DNA of 64,000 bases from Pseudomonas flexibilis (GTDB taxonomy: Bacteria > Pseudomonadota > Gammaproteobacteria > Pseudomonadales > Pseudomonadaceae): positions 152,547 through 216,546 of the forward strand of contig NZ_JRUD01000019.1 in assembly GCF_000802425.1 (NCBI RefSeq), read 5' to 3'. This document shows, in pieces, positions 47,295 through 56,242 of this stretch (its first letter is position 1; each line of letters opens with the position of its first letter). A program made the position numbers and the translations under genes. The notes below the pieces were generated by a model. That model had not been told where the DNA came from and made no database searches. It saw only the letters and a program-made list of their open reading frames with translations.

Positions 47295-48539
47295 TCAGGC
47301 CTTGATGGCGAAGGAGCGGGCGTAGCCGGCCGGGTCACTGCCGTTCCAGACGGTGCCGTCAATCAGCGTGCTGCTGCGCAGCGGACTGGCCGGCAGGGCC
47401 AGGCCCAGGGCGCCGGCGGCCTCGCTGAAGAGGCGGGTCTGGTTGACAGCCGCGGCGACGGCGGCGTAGTCCGGGTCTTCGGTCAGCAGTCCCCAGCGGC
47501 GGAACTGGGTCAGGAACCACATGCCGTCGGAGAGGTAGGGGAAATTCACGCTGCCGTCGCGGCAGAACTGCATGCTGTGCGGGTCCTGCCAGCTGTTGCC
47601 CAGGCCATCCTCGTAGTTGCCGAGGAAGCGTTGCTCGATCACCTGCACCGGGGCATTCACATAGGCCTTGCCGGCGATCAGCCGGGCGGTGCTGCGGCGG
47701 TTTTCCTCGTTGGCGTCGATGAAGCGGCCGGCTTCCAGCAGCGCCATGACCAGCGCGCGGGCGGTATTGGGGTACTGCTCGACGAAGGCGCGAGTGGTAC
47801 CCAGCACCTTCTCCGGGTGGTCCGGCCAGATCTGCTGGCTGGTGGCCACGGTGAAGCCCACCTTGTCGAAGATGGCCCGGGCGCCCCAGGGCTCGCCGAC
47901 GCAGAAGCCATCCATGTTGCCGACGCGCATGTTGGCCACCATCTGCGGCGGCGGCACGACGATGGTCTTCACGTCGCTCATCGGGTTGATGCCGTGCGCG
48001 CCCAGCCAGTAGTAGAGCCACATGGCATGGGTGCCGGTGGGGAAGGTCTGCGCGAAGGTCAGCGGGTTGGCGGACTGCTTCACGTGGGCGGCGAGCTGTT
48101 CGCCAGTGGTCACGCCGGCCTCGCGCAACTGCCTGGAAAGGGTGATGCCCTGGCCGTTCTGGTTGAGGCCCATGATCACCGCCATGTCGCGCTGCGGGCC
48201 GGCCAGTCCGAGCTGGGCGCCGTACATCATGCCGTACAGCACGTGAGCGGCATCCAGCTCGCCGGTGTTCAGCTTGTCGCGCACGCCGGCCCAGGAGGCT
48301 TCCTTGCTGGGGGTGATGTTCAGCCCGTACTTGCTGCCGAAGCCCTGGGTGGCGGCCACCACCACCGAGGCGCAGTCGGTGAGCGGAATGAAGCCGATGC
48401 GTAGGTCGGTCTTCTCCGGCGCATCCGAGCCGGCCGCCCAGGCCGCGCTGCGCAGGAAGGCTGGCGCGGCCAGGCTCAGGCCGGCCACGGCGATGGACTG
48501 CTTGAGGAAGGTGCGACGGGTCGAATCACGTTCATTCAT
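47295..48539 (-). CDS. nrtA: Nitrate-binding protein of the ABC transporter, Tat-exported
   Basis: 414 residues. A twin-arginine signal (STRRTFLKQSIAVAGLSLAAPA, cleaved near AWA) exports it folded. The binding domain has LRIGFIPLTDCASVVVAATQGF, TFPTGTHAMWLYYWLGAHGI and GNMDGFCVGEPWGARAI of the NrtA/CmpA family, which bind nitrate, nitrite or bicarbonate. NasS sensors are close relatives but lack an export signal, so this is the transporter subunit. Its mRNA leader has the attenuator and ANTAR hairpins at 48563-48654. Confidence 0.93.
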   Translation of the reverse strand: MNERDSTRRTFLKQSIAVAGLSLAAPAFLRSAAWAAGSDAPEKTDLRIGFIPLTDCASVVVAATQGFGSKYGLNITPSKEASWAGVRDKLNTGELDAAHVLYGMMYGAQLGLAGPQRDMAVIMGLNQNGQGITLSRQLREAGVTTGEQLAAHVKQSANPLTFAQTFPTGTHAMWLYYWLGAHGINPMSDVKTIVVPPPQMVANMRVGNMDGFCVGEPWGARAIFDKVGFTVATSQQIWPDHPEKVLGTTRAFVEQYPNTARALVMALLEAGRFIDANEENRRSTARLIAGKAYVNAPVQVIEQRFLGNYEDGLGNSWQDPHSMQFCRDGSVNFPYLSDGMWFLTQFRRWGLLTEDPDYAAVAAAVNQTRLFSEAAGALGLALPASPLRSSTLIDGTVWNGSDPAGYARSFAIKA

Positions 48540-48562
48540 GAAGACTTCCTTTTTAGGGCAAT

Positions 48563-48623
48563 AAAAAACGGCGTACGCGCCGGGTTTCCCTGCGAGGGGG
48601 AAGGCAACCCGGCGGACGCCGTT
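48563..48623 (-). terminator. Leader attenuator terminator upstream of nrtA
   Basis: On the minus strand AACGGCGT pairs with ACGCCGTT and GCCGGGTT with AACCCGGC to form a long two-part stem, followed by TTTTTT. It ends 24 bases before the nrtA ATG. Its 5' arm contains the loop and 3' half of ANTAR hairpin P2, so one excludes the other. Confidence 0.92.
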
Positions 48624-48654
48624 GTCCGCGATCCGCGGCCCGCCGCCGTTGGCG
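48612..48654 (-). ncRNA. ANTAR antiterminator element (P1 and P2 stem-loops) of the nrt operon
   Basis: P1 (48641-48654): CGCC-AACGGC-GGCG, a 4-bp core stem. P2 (48612-48629): GCGGAC-AACGGC-GTCCGC, a perfect 6-bp stem. Both hexaloops are AACGGC with A1 and G4. The layout matches the leader of the reductase operon at 42598-42644, so NasT should bind both. Confidence 0.9.
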
Positions 48655-48680
48655 TGCTGCGAGAGTTCACCATGAACGAA

Positions 48681-48695
48681 GCAAAGGCCTTGCCA
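48681..48695 (-). promoter_or_regulatory. Sigma-54 promoter of the nrt operon
   Basis: TGGCAAGGCCTTTGC matches TGGCAC-N5-TTGC with one mismatch; GG-N10-GC is intact. Expected start is near 48669, about 15 bases before ANTAR hairpin P1. Confidence 0.85.
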
Positions 48696-48820
48696 AGTGA
48701 CTAATGGCGATTAAAGTCTTTTGAAAACAATGACATGTGGCCCGGGGCGGTAGTCAGGAGTGCCCTGTCGTTGTGAGGGGAGAAGGAGCAATGCGCCAGG
48801 GCGGCGCACGCTGCGCGGTA

Positions 48821-48898
48821 GTAGGGCGACATCCGCGCAGTCTGGTCGACGCCTGGGTGTATGCCGCATCGGCGGCCGGGAAAGCGCCGACGCCCTAG
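48821..48898 (+). repeat. GTAGGG palindromic repeat, copy C
   Basis: About 78 bp from GTAGGGCG to CGCCCTAG, inverted at the ends; shares CGGCGGCCGGGAAAG-CGCCGACGCCCTA with the right part of copy B. With copy D it fills most of the 500-bp gene-free stretch between the nrt leader and alaC, where I see no gene. Confidence 0.7.
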
Positions 48899-48924
48899 CG
48901 GAAGGCGCGGCGGATTCGCAGACC

Positions 48925-49012
48925 GTAGGGTGGTCAACGCAACGCGTTGGCCGCCGAGCATGGCCGCAATGCACACCGCATTGGCGGCCGGGAAAATCGC
49001 CGACCACCCGAC
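48925..49012 (+). repeat. GTAGGG palindromic repeat, copy D
   Basis: About 88 bp from GTAGGGTGGT to ACCACCCGAC, with TGGCGGCCGGGAAAA-TCGCCGACC in the right part, as in copies B and C. It lies 26 bp after copy C, in the same orientation. Confidence 0.75.
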
Positions 49013-49033
49013 GGGCCGGCGTTGCGCCGGCCC
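49013..49033 (-). terminator. Hairpin after alaC
   Basis: Perfect 8-bp GC stem GGGCCGGC / GCCGGCCC with 5-base loop, seven bases after the minus-strand alaC stop. No clear U-run. Confidence 0.65.
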
Positions 49034-49040
49034 CTGAAGG

Positions 49041-50273
49041 TCAGGCCTCGGTCTTGCGCGCCTTGGCCGGCGGGGTGACCAGGCCGTCGGCGCGGAACAT
49101 CGCCTTGATGCCACGGATGGCCTGGCGGATGCGGTCCTGGTTTTCAATCAGCGCGAAGCGCACATGATCGTCACCGTACTCGCCGAAGCCGATGCCCGGC
49201 GACACCGACACCTTGGCGTCGGCCAGCAGCTTCTTGGCGAACTCCAGCGAGCCCAGGTGTGCATAGGGCTCGGGGATTTTCGCCCAGATGTACATGGAGG
49301 CCTTGGGGTTCTCGACCATCCAGCCGGCCTCGTGCAAACCCTTGACCATCAGGTTGCGGCGCTGGCGGTACTGCTCGGCGATGTCGCGCACGCACTGCTG
49401 GTCGCCTTCCAGGGCGGCGATGGCCGCCACCTGCAGCGGGGTGAAGGTGCCGTAGTCGTGGTAGCTCTTGATGCGCGCCAGTGCGGCGACCAGTTCCGGG
49501 TTGCCGACCATGAAGCCGATACGCCAGCCGGCCATGTTGTAGCTCTTGGACAGGGTGAAGAATTCCACCGCCACGTCCTTGGCCCCCGGCACCTGCATGA
49601 TCGACGGCGCCTTCCAGCCGTCGTAGACGATGTCCGCGTAGGCCAGGTCGTGCACCACCAGGATGTCGTACTGCTTGGCCAGGGCCACCACGCGCTCGAA
49701 GAAGTCCAGCTCCACGCACTGGGCGGTGGGGTTGGAGGGGAAGCCGATGATGATCATCTTCGGCTTGGGGATCGACTCGCGGATCGCCCGTTCCAGCTCG
49801 GCGAAGAAGTCCATGCCGGGAATCAGCGGCACCGAACGTACCTGGGCGCCGGCGATCACCGCGCCGTAGATGTGGATCGGGTAGCTGGGATTAGGCACCA
49901 GCACGGTGTCGCCCTGGTCCAGGGTGGCCAGCATCAGGTGCGCCAGGCCTTCCTTGGAGCCGATGGTGACGATGGCTTCGCTTTCCGGGTCGATCTCGAC
50001 GGCATAGCGGTCCTGGTACCAGCGCGAGATGGCGCGGCGCAGACGCGGAATGCCGCGCGAAGTGGAGTAGCCGTGGGTGTCTTCGCGCTGGGCGACCTGC
50101 ACCAGTTTCTCGACGATATGCGGCGGGGTGGCGCCGTCCGGATTGCCCATGCTGAAGTCGATGATGTCCTCGCCACGGCGGCGGGCGGCCATCTTCAGTT
50201 CGGCGGTGATGTTGAAAACGTAGGGGGGCAGACGATCGATGCGCGCAAAGCGGCGCTTGCCGTGTTCGGCCAT
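49041..50273 (-). CDS. alaC: Alanine/valine-type aminotransferase AlaC
   Basis: 410 residues, fold-type I PLP enzyme. Begins MAEHGKRRFARIDRLPPYVFN; conserved IIDFSMGNPDGATPP, VTIGSKEGLAHL, VLVPNPSYPIHIYG, and the PLP-lysine segment EFFTLSKSYNMAGWRIGFM. AlaC makes alanine from pyruvate with glutamate. The paralogue alaA is at 56243. The next gene upstream is nasT, about 110 bp away, so joint nitrogen-related expression is possible but unproven. Confidence 0.92.
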   Translation of the reverse strand: MAEHGKRRFARIDRLPPYVFNITAELKMAARRRGEDIIDFSMGNPDGATPPHIVEKLVQVAQREDTHGYSTSRGIPRLRRAISRWYQDRYAVEIDPESEAIVTIGSKEGLAHLMLATLDQGDTVLVPNPSYPIHIYGAVIAGAQVRSVPLIPGMDFFAELERAIRESIPKPKMIIIGFPSNPTAQCVELDFFERVVALAKQYDILVVHDLAYADIVYDGWKAPSIMQVPGAKDVAVEFFTLSKSYNMAGWRIGFMVGNPELVAALARIKSYHDYGTFTPLQVAAIAALEGDQQCVRDIAEQYRQRRNLMVKGLHEAGWMVENPKASMYIWAKIPEPYAHLGSLEFAKKLLADAKVSVSPGIGFGEYGDDHVRFALIENQDRIRQAIRGIKAMFRADGLVTPPAKARKTEA

Positions 50274-50382
50274 GATTTCCTCGATGTGACGTAAGCGCCC
50301 GGAACCGTCCGAGCGACGCTGGTCGCCTGTGCGACCGCCAGCGACGATACGCCCAAAGCGAGACGGGCGGCAATAGCCCGCT

Positions 50383-50961
50383 TCAGCCGCGCATCAGCGA
50401 CTGCATGGCGATGATCTGCTCGGCCACCTGGATGAGCTTCTGCTGCCGGTCCATGGCCTGGCGGCGCATCAGGGTATAGGCCTCTTCCTCATCGCAGTGG
50501 CGGATCTTCATGAGCAGGCCCTTGGCCTGCTCGATGCGCTTGCGCTCGTTGAGCTGCGCTTCGCGCACCTGCAACTCGCTGCGCAGGGTCTGTTCGCTGT
50601 CGAAGCGGGCCATGGCCACGTCGAGAATGGGTTTCAGGCGCTGGGCCTGGATGCCTTCGACGATATAGGCGCTGACCCCCGAGCGAATCGCCTGGCGCAT
50701 CACCTGTGGGTCCTGCTCGTCGGTGAACATCACGATCGGGCGTGGCTGGGCGCGCGACACCATGACCACCTGTTCAAGCACGTCACGACCTGGCGATTCG
50801 CTGTCGATGAGGATGACGTCCGGCTTGAGCGCCTCCACGCGGGCGGGCAGGTCGATGGTCGGGCCGGATTCGGCCGTCACCTCGAAGCCGGCCTCGCTCA
50901 GGGCCTGTCGGAGACGCCCCACATGGCGAGCGGTATCGTTGATCAGCAGGATGCGCAGCAT
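50383..50961 (-). CDS. nasT: NasT, ANTAR-domain antiterminator for nitrate assimilation
   Basis: 192 residues: a response-regulator-like receiver (LRILLINDTARHVGRL..., VILIDSESPGRDVLEQVV) then a coiled linker and the C-terminal ANTAR RNA-binding domain (ELQVREAQLNERKRIEQAKGLL, then DEEEAYTLMRRQAMDRQQKL). The receiver has an Asp in LIDSES but is likely not phosphorylated; in known systems NasT is held by NasS until nitrate or nitrite releases it. It then binds hexaloop hairpins in nitrate-gene leaders, two of which are in this window. The start is ATG 50961. No nasS is beside it. Confidence 0.93.
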   Translation of the reverse strand: MLRILLINDTARHVGRLRQALSEAGFEVTAESGPTIDLPARVEALKPDVILIDSESPGRDVLEQVVMVSRAQPRPIVMFTDEQDPQVMRQAIRSGVSAYIVEGIQAQRLKPILDVAMARFDSEQTLRSELQVREAQLNERKRIEQAKGLLMKIRHCDEEEAYTLMRRQAMDRQQKLIQVAEQIIAMQSLMRG

Positions 50962-51143
50962 GGCAGTCTCTCCACGATGTGCTCCGCCGCACCACTCCGC
51001 GCCTGCGCACAACAAGGGCGCACGGCAAGGCGGTCATGCCTCATTGTGGATCGGCGGCGCACGGGGCACGGCAGGGCGCGGTTGCGCCGTTATAGGTATG
51101 CCGATGCCGGAGCAACTGCCATGCCAGGGCGCCTGGCCCTGGA

Positions 51144-51353
51144 TCAGCGCTCGATGATCTGCCGCACCTGGGACTTGGGAATCTGCCGGGTGCGCCCCTC
51201 GCTGTCCTCGTATTCGATCAGGCCGGTCTTCTTGTCGAGCTCGGGCTTGTCCTGACTGGCCAGCATCTGGCCGTCGGTCGTGGCGATGATGTAATCGCTG
51301 GCGCAACCCGCCAGCCCCAGCGCGCAGCACGCAGCAATGATCCAGTGCTTCAT
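51144..51353 (-). CDS. Small YgdI/YgdR-type lipoprotein
   Basis: 69 residues. Signal peptide with lipobox LAGC (Cys17), then the ~50-residue SH3-like domain YIIATTDGQMLASQDKPEL with DKKTGLIEYEDSEG. Such lipoproteins are common in the envelope of enterics and pseudomonads; function unknown. GAGGCTCC lies before ATG 51353. Confidence 0.9.
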   Translation of the reverse strand: MKHWIIAACCALGLAGCASDYIIATTDGQMLASQDKPELDKKTGLIEYEDSEGRTRQIPKSQVRQIIER

Positions 51354-51443
51354 TGAGGAGCCTCCTACCGTTTCACCCGAACGGGCGTACAGGGCTGTGA
51401 CCAGCCGGCAGGGCGGATGCTCCCCACGTTCGTCCGAACCCGC

Positions 51444-52934
51444 TCAGACGTGGAAGCGCGAACTGAGTCGCTCCAGGCGATCAGTGAGCGCCTGCAACTG
51501 CTCGCTTTCCTGGTCCAGCCGCCGGGCGTCATCGGCGTTGCGTTCGGCCACTTCGCGGATGCTCTGCAGGTTCTGGGCGATCTGCGTGCTGACCGCGCTC
51601 TGTTCCTGCGTGCTGGAGGCGATCAGGGTATTCATGCGGCTGATCGCCTCGATCTCGTCACCCATGGCAACCAGCAGTTCGCCCGCGCGGCGACTGTCCG
51701 TCACGCAGTCCAGTGCGGCTTCGCGGCTGCTTCGCATGACCTGGGCAGCGGCCTGGCTGCCGTGCTGCAAGCGTTCGAGGATGTCGTGGATCTCGCGGGT
51801 AGAATCGGCCGTGCGTTGCGCCAGGTTGCGCACTTCGTCGGCTACCACGGCGAAGCCACGACCAGCTTCGCCGGCCCGTGCCGCCTCGATGGCCGCGTTG
51901 AGCGCCAGCAGGTTGGTCTGCCCGGCGATGCTGCCGATCACCTCCAGTACCTTGCTGACCTGCTCGGACTGCTCGGCCAGCGCCTGCACGGTCTGGTTTG
52001 CGTCATTCAACCGTTCAGCCAGCGCGTCGATCGCCTGCTGCGAGACCCTGAGCAGGCGGTCGCCTGCGTCGGATTTCTCGTTGATCCCCTGGGCTGCGCG
52101 AGCCGCTTCGCTGGCGTGGTCGGCGACGCTCTCGATGGCGGCGACCATCTCGTCCATGGCCGCCAGCATTTGTGCGGTTTCGTCCAGCTGTCGGTTGGCG
52201 CCGCTGCGTAATTGGTCGGTGGTGGCCGCCAGATGATCGGCCGACTGCTCCAACTGGCGGCTGTCGCGCACCACCGCGCCGGTGAGTTCGCCGAGCTCGT
52301 CGAGGAATTCGTTGAAGCGCTGGGCAATCGGCCCGCGCTGGGGAATGCGGTAGGTCAGGTTGATCTTGTCGTCGGACACCAGGCGATCGGTGGCGGTCAT
52401 CAGGCCTTCGCCTTCTGCGGCGGCCTTGTGGCTCTGCTGCGCCAGGTACACCAGGATGGCGGTTTCCAGCACCACGTAGAAGGCGTGCAGGAAGATGGTG
52501 CCCCAGCCGCCCTGCTGGATCACCACCAGATCGAAGCCGCGGGTCTGCAGGGCGAAGAACACCAGGTGATGTACAGCCGCCGTCCCCGCCGCCGTGAGAA
52601 TCGGCAGCCAGTCGCGGTAGAACAGCAGGACCGCCAGAAGCACGAAGATGCCGAAGTGGAACTCCACCACGCCGTGGGCCAGGTTGATCTGCAGGGCGGC
52701 CATCACCATGAAGGCTGCGCCCATCAGGCTGCGCAGCAGACGCTGGCCGGGAATCAGCTGGCCGAGCACGGTCAGCGTCACGCAGGTGAGGCCACCGATC
52801 ACCAGGGCTTGCCCGGCATTGTCGAACCAGAAGCCCAGGATCAGGGCGTAGAGAAACATCGCCCAGAGCACGCCGCGCATGACGCGGTCGGCCTGGCGGT
52901 GATGGCGTTGGAGGGAAGTCAGGCTCAGGTTCAT
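51444..52934 (-). CDS. Methyl-accepting chemotaxis protein
   Basis: 496 residues. The N-terminus has about six membrane helices with little periplasmic sequence ([55 protein letters not shown]), so the signal is probably sensed in or at the membrane. After residue 230 comes the cytoplasmic signalling helix pair with the hairpin tip [39 protein letters not shown]. No HAMP is obvious. ATG 52934 is chosen because upstream in-frame codons cross a poly-T stretch and lack a ribosome site. A 230-bp gap with no visible gene follows on the right. Confidence 0.9.
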   Translation of the reverse strand: MNLSLTSLQRHHRQADRVMRGVLWAMFLYALILGFWFDNAGQALVIGGLTCVTLTVLGQLIPGQRLLRSLMGAAFMVMAALQINLAHGVVEFHFGIFVLLAVLLFYRDWLPILTAAGTAAVHHLVFFALQTRGFDLVVIQQGGWGTIFLHAFYVVLETAILVYLAQQSHKAAAEGEGLMTATDRLVSDDKINLTYRIPQRGPIAQRFNEFLDELGELTGAVVRDSRQLEQSADHLAATTDQLRSGANRQLDETAQMLAAMDEMVAAIESVADHASEAARAAQGINEKSDAGDRLLRVSQQAIDALAERLNDANQTVQALAEQSEQVSKVLEVIGSIAGQTNLLALNAAIEAARAGEAGRGFAVVADEVRNLAQRTADSTREIHDILERLQHGSQAAAQVMRSSREAALDCVTDSRRAGELLVAMGDEIEAISRMNTLIASSTQEQSAVSTQIAQNLQSIREVAERNADDARRLDQESEQLQALTDRLERLSSRFHV

Positions 52935-53164
52935 GGTCGGCAGCCAAAAAAAAATTAATGGAAAACCCCGCGCGGCGTTCGGGAACGCGCACGGATGCGG
53001 CAAGGACCGTTTAGTTGTTATTGGGCGGCGAGGGAGAAGCAGCGGGTGCCGGCGGGCGCAGGAAACACCCCCGGCAAAAGTGTGGGCATTATGCTAGCAC
53101 GGCGCCCTACGGCTCAAATGCTTAAAACTGATACCAAGCGAGTGATGCTTGGCTGATTGTTGAA

Positions 53165-53581
53165 CTAACTGAACGGGCCTTCGGCCAGGCGAGTCTCGAT
53201 GCTGATCTGCACCTGGGTCATCAGCTTGTGCAGTGGGCAGTGGCCGGCCACCCGCTTCAACTCGGCGCGCTGATCGTCGGTCAGGCTGCCACGCAGGGTC
53301 AGTTCCGCGGTCATCGCGTAGAAACCCTCCTTCTCGCGACTGCCATCGTGGCTGACTTCCACGCTGATGCCGGTCAGCGGGATGCCGTTCTGACGGGCGT
53401 AATGGGTCACGGTCAGCGCCTTGCAGGTCGCCAGGGCGACATCGAAGTAGTCGTGGGGCTCGGGTGCGCTGCCCTGGCCACCCAGGCCGATCGGCAGGTC
53501 GGTGGCCAGTTCATGGCGCCCGTCCACCAGGACGCTGTGGCGGTAGCTGGCACTGGTCAGGGTATGCACGACGATGCTCAT
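53165..53581 (-). CDS. OsmC/Ohr-family hydroperoxide-reducing protein
   Basis: 138 residues; two family cysteines, C53 in [10 protein letters not shown] and C115 in GHCPLHKL, spaced as in OsmC peroxidases that reduce organic hydroperoxides. Glu/Arg partner residues cannot be fixed by eye. It is divergent from tpm with about 135 bp between starts. Confidence 0.9.
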   Translation of the reverse strand: MSIVVHTLTSASYRHSVLVDGRHELATDLPIGLGGQGSAPEPHDYFDVALATCKALTVTHYARQNGIPLTGISVEVSHDGSREKEGFYAMTAELTLRGSLTDDQRAELKRVAGHCPLHKLMTQVQISIETRLAEGPFS

Positions 53582-53717
53582 GGACGTTCTCCAGCGAGTG
53601 ATCGAGCAAGGTAGAGCGCCTGAGGCGGCACTTGTTCCGCCGGGCCGACCGGCCTTTCATGCGAGAATCCCGCCGCTGACCGACGCGGGGTCAACAGGCC
53701 CCAGGGGGAGAAACACC

Positions 53718-54365
53718 ATGCATGAAGACTTCTGGCGGGCGCGCTGGAACCGTAACGAGATCGGCTTTCACCTGTCCGAAGTGAATCCCTGGCTGCTGCG
53801 GCACTGGGACGCCGAGCCGGGAGCCCGGGTGCTGGTGCCGCTGTGCGGCAAGAGCCTGGACATGGCCTGGCTGGCTGGGCAGGGCCATCGGGTGCTGGGC
53901 ATCGAACTGATGGAAACCGCCGTGCAGGCCTTCTTCGCGGAGCAGGGACTGACACCCCACATCATCGAAAACGGCCGTTTCCGCTGCTACCGGCACGGCA
54001 AGCTGGAGCTCTGGTGCGGCGACTTCTTCGCCCTGCGCGCCGAGGACGTGGCCGACTGCCCGCACTTCTACGACCGGGCGGCGCTGATCGCTCTGCCGCC
54101 GGCCCTGCGCGAGCGCTACGTGGCCCACCTGTCGGCGATCCTGCCGGAACGCTGCGAAGGGTTGCTGGTGACGGTGGACTATGACCACGCGCTGCGCGAC
54201 GGTCCGCCGTTCGCGGTCGACGACAGTGAGGTGCGCGAGCGCTGGGGCGCGGCCGGCTGGTCGGTGACGCTACTGGAGCGTCGCGACGTGCTGGCGGAGA
54301 ACTGGAAGTTCCTGAAACTGGGCGCCACCCGGCTGGACGAGGCGGCCTACCGGCTGGCGCGCTGA
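53718..54365 (+). CDS. tpm: Thiopurine S-methyltransferase
   Basis: 215 residues, SAM-dependent. Family start [24 protein letters not shown] loop [20 protein letters not shown], and [11 protein letters not shown]. In pseudomonads TPMT methylates tellurite and selenite species and thiopurines. GGGGGAG is about 10 bases before ATG 53718. The stop is one base from the convergent DUF2959 gene. Confidence 0.95.
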   Translation: MHEDFWRARWNRNEIGFHLSEVNPWLLRHWDAEPGARVLVPLCGKSLDMAWLAGQGHRVLGIELMETAVQAFFAEQGLTPHIIENGRFRCYRHGKLELWCGDFFALRAEDVADCPHFYDRAALIALPPALRERYVAHLSAILPERCEGLLVTVDYDHALRDGPPFAVDDSEVRERWGAAGWSVTLLERRDVLAENWKFLKLGATRLDEAAYRLAR

Positions 54366-54366
54366 A

Positions 54367-55017
54367 TCAGCTGTTCTGCTGCAGGTTGCGCACGAAGGTG
54401 TCGGCCTCGTCGATGGCGCGCTGCATGTCGCGCAGCAACTGATCGACATTGCCCTGCAGGGTGCGGTATTCGCCCTGCAGCGCGCTGATGGCGCGGGCGT
54501 TGAGGTTGTGCTTGAGGAACAGCACCTGGTCGCGCAGCACGCTCAGTACCGGCTCGATACGGCGTTCGGCGGCGCGCATGCGCTCCAGCAGGGTCTTGTA
54601 CTGCGCACGGGTGCGCTTGAGTTCGGCGGCGCTGGCGTTGCGCAGGCTGGCATTGCTATACAGCTTGAGCTCGCCTTCCCACTCTTCGAACAGCGCCTCG
54701 GCCACATCCTCGACGGCTTCGATGCGCGCGCGTACCTCCTTGGCACTGGATTCGCTGGCCAAGTATTCCTTGTTCAGCGCCTCGTAGCGGGCCTCGAGCT
54801 CACCGCTCTTCACCTGCACCACGCTGCGGTAGCGATCCAGTGCGCTCTGGAACTGCTCCTTGGCCTCCTGCTGGCTGTCGCGGGCCTCTTCCACACGGTC
54901 GACCAGGATGTCGCGCTTGTGCACGCCGACCTTCTCCATGGCGGCGTAATAGGCGCTCTGGCAGCCTGTCAGGCCGAGCAGGGCGGTAAATAGCAGGGCG
55001 GAAAGGGGGCGCAGCAT
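54367..55017 (-). CDS. DUF2959 coiled-coil lipoprotein
   Basis: 216 residues: lipobox LTGC (Cys19) after MLRPLSALLFTALLG, then an almost wholly charged helical protein (VEEARDSQQEAKEQFQSAL; EVRARIEAVEDVAEALFEEW). Matches DUF2959 proteins of gammaproteobacteria; function unknown. The stop lies one base from that of tpm. Confidence 0.88.
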   Translation of the reverse strand: MLRPLSALLFTALLGLTGCQSAYYAAMEKVGVHKRDILVDRVEEARDSQQEAKEQFQSALDRYRSVVQVKSGELEARYEALNKEYLASESSAKEVRARIEAVEDVAEALFEEWEGELKLYSNASLRNASAAELKRTRAQYKTLLERMRAAERRIEPVLSVLRDQVLFLKHNLNARAISALQGEYRTLQGNVDQLLRDMQRAIDEADTFVRNLQQNS

Positions 55018-55054
55018 AAAGAGTCCTCGGCGTGAAAATGGCGACACTGTAACC

Positions 55055-55157
55055 CAACCCCTCTCCCCTGGCCCCTCTCCCGCAAGGAGAGAGGGGAACG
55101 CAATCGGACACCTCCCTCTCCCCATGCAGGAGAGGGCTGGGGAGAAGGGGGGTGAGA
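55055..55157. repeat. Pyrimidine-rich CCTCTCCC intergenic repeat
   Basis: Two imperfect palindromic units: CCCCTCTCCCGCAAGGAGAG then CCCTCTCCCCATGCAGGAGAGG, with further CCTCTCCC words around. Such units are common between genes of pseudomonads and xanthomonads. Lies upstream of the DUF2959 gene and after htpX; it may fold as a transcription-end structure. Confidence 0.75.
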
Positions 55158-55210
55158 ATAAAAAAGGGCGACCGAAGTCGCCCAAGCAAGTGTGAAACGG
55201 GGGTGGCCGA

Positions 55211-56083
55211 TCAGCGCAGGGCGCGCAGGGCCTCGATACGGTCTTCCAGCGGCGGGTGGGTCATGAACAGGCCGGCCAGGCCGTGCTTGAGGCCGCCGTT
55301 GATGCCGAAAGCGGTGAGGCTGTCGGGCATCTGCACCGGTACCTCGCTCTCCGCGCGCAGGCGCTGCAGAGCGGCGATCATCGCACCGGTGCCGGCCAGG
55401 CGGGCGCCGGCCTCGTCGGCCTTGAATTCGCGTTTGCGCGAGAACCACATGACGATGATGCTCGCCAGAATGCCGAGGACCAGTTCGGCGAAGATGGTGG
55501 CGATGAAGTAACCGATGCCGTGGCCGTCCTCGTTCTTGAAGATGGCCTTGTCCACGAAGTTGCCGAAGATGCGCGCGAAGAACATCACGAAGGTGTTCAC
55601 CACGCCCTGGATCAGCGCCAGGGTGACCATGTCGCCATTGGCCACGTGGCCGATCTCGTGAGCCAGCACGGCGCGCACTTCATCGGGGGAGAAGCGCTCC
55701 AGCAGGCCCTGGCTGACCGCGACCAGCGCGTCGTTCTTGTTCCAGCCGGTGGCAAAGGCGTTGGACTCGTAGGCCGGGAAGATACCCACTTCCGGCATCT
55801 TGATGCCGGCTTCGCGCGACAGCTGCTCCACGGTCTGCAGCAGCCATTGTTCGTGGCGGGTCTGCGGCTGGGTGATGATCTGGGTGCCGGTGCTCATCTT
55901 GGCCATCCACTTGGAGATGAACAGCGAGACCAGCGAGCCGGCGAAGCCGAACACGGCGCAGAAAACCAGCAGGCTGCCGTAGTTCTGGCCGGTGAAGCGA
56001 TCGACCCCGAGCAGTTTCAGGGTGATGCTGGCGATGATCAGCACCGCCAGGTTGGTGGCCAGGAACAGGAAAATACGCATCAT
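55211..56083 (-). CDS. htpX: Membrane zinc metalloprotease HtpX
   Basis: 290 residues. Two N-terminal helices ([39 protein letters not shown]), the zinc site [11 protein letters not shown] (HExxH), two more helices and the third zinc ligand in FKADEAGA. HtpX degrades misfolded inner-membrane proteins with FtsH. I start at ATG 56083 (MMRIFLFL) as in E. coli; an in-frame start six codons earlier exists. Confidence 0.96.
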   Translation of the reverse strand: MMRIFLFLATNLAVLIIASITLKLLGVDRFTGQNYGSLLVFCAVFGFAGSLVSLFISKWMAKMSTGTQIITQPQTRHEQWLLQTVEQLSREAGIKMPEVGIFPAYESNAFATGWNKNDALVAVSQGLLERFSPDEVRAVLAHEIGHVANGDMVTLALIQGVVNTFVMFFARIFGNFVDKAIFKNEDGHGIGYFIATIFAELVLGILASIIVMWFSRKREFKADEAGARLAGTGAMIAALQRLRAESEVPVQMPDSLTAFGINGGLKHGLAGLFMTHPPLEDRIEALRALR

Positions 56084-56214
56084 GGTGTGGGCGAACTCCA
56101 CTGAGGAATAACGGAACGCTGGTTATATAAGGTTCGGGCGAGGCCTATTCAACCGAGGGACTATTGCAAACTGTGTCCCCTGGCTGCGCCTCGCCCGTCT
56201 TGCGGAGACGGCAC

Positions 56215-56237
56215 ACGACCCTGCGCGGCAGGGTCGT
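56215..56237 (-). terminator. Hairpin terminator of alaA
   Basis: Perfect 10-bp stem ACGACCCTGC / GCAGGGTCGT with GCG loop, between the alaA stop and htpX. U-run is weak. Confidence 0.75.
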
Positions 56238-56242
56238 TGTCG

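Noticed and set aside
47295..48539. Could this be the missing nasS sensor?
   Set aside because: It has a twin-arginine export signal and is in one transcript with permease and ATPase, so it is the transporter binding protein.
55055..55157. CRISPR-like array
   Set aside because: Units are short, irregular and pyrimidine-rich, without equal spacers.
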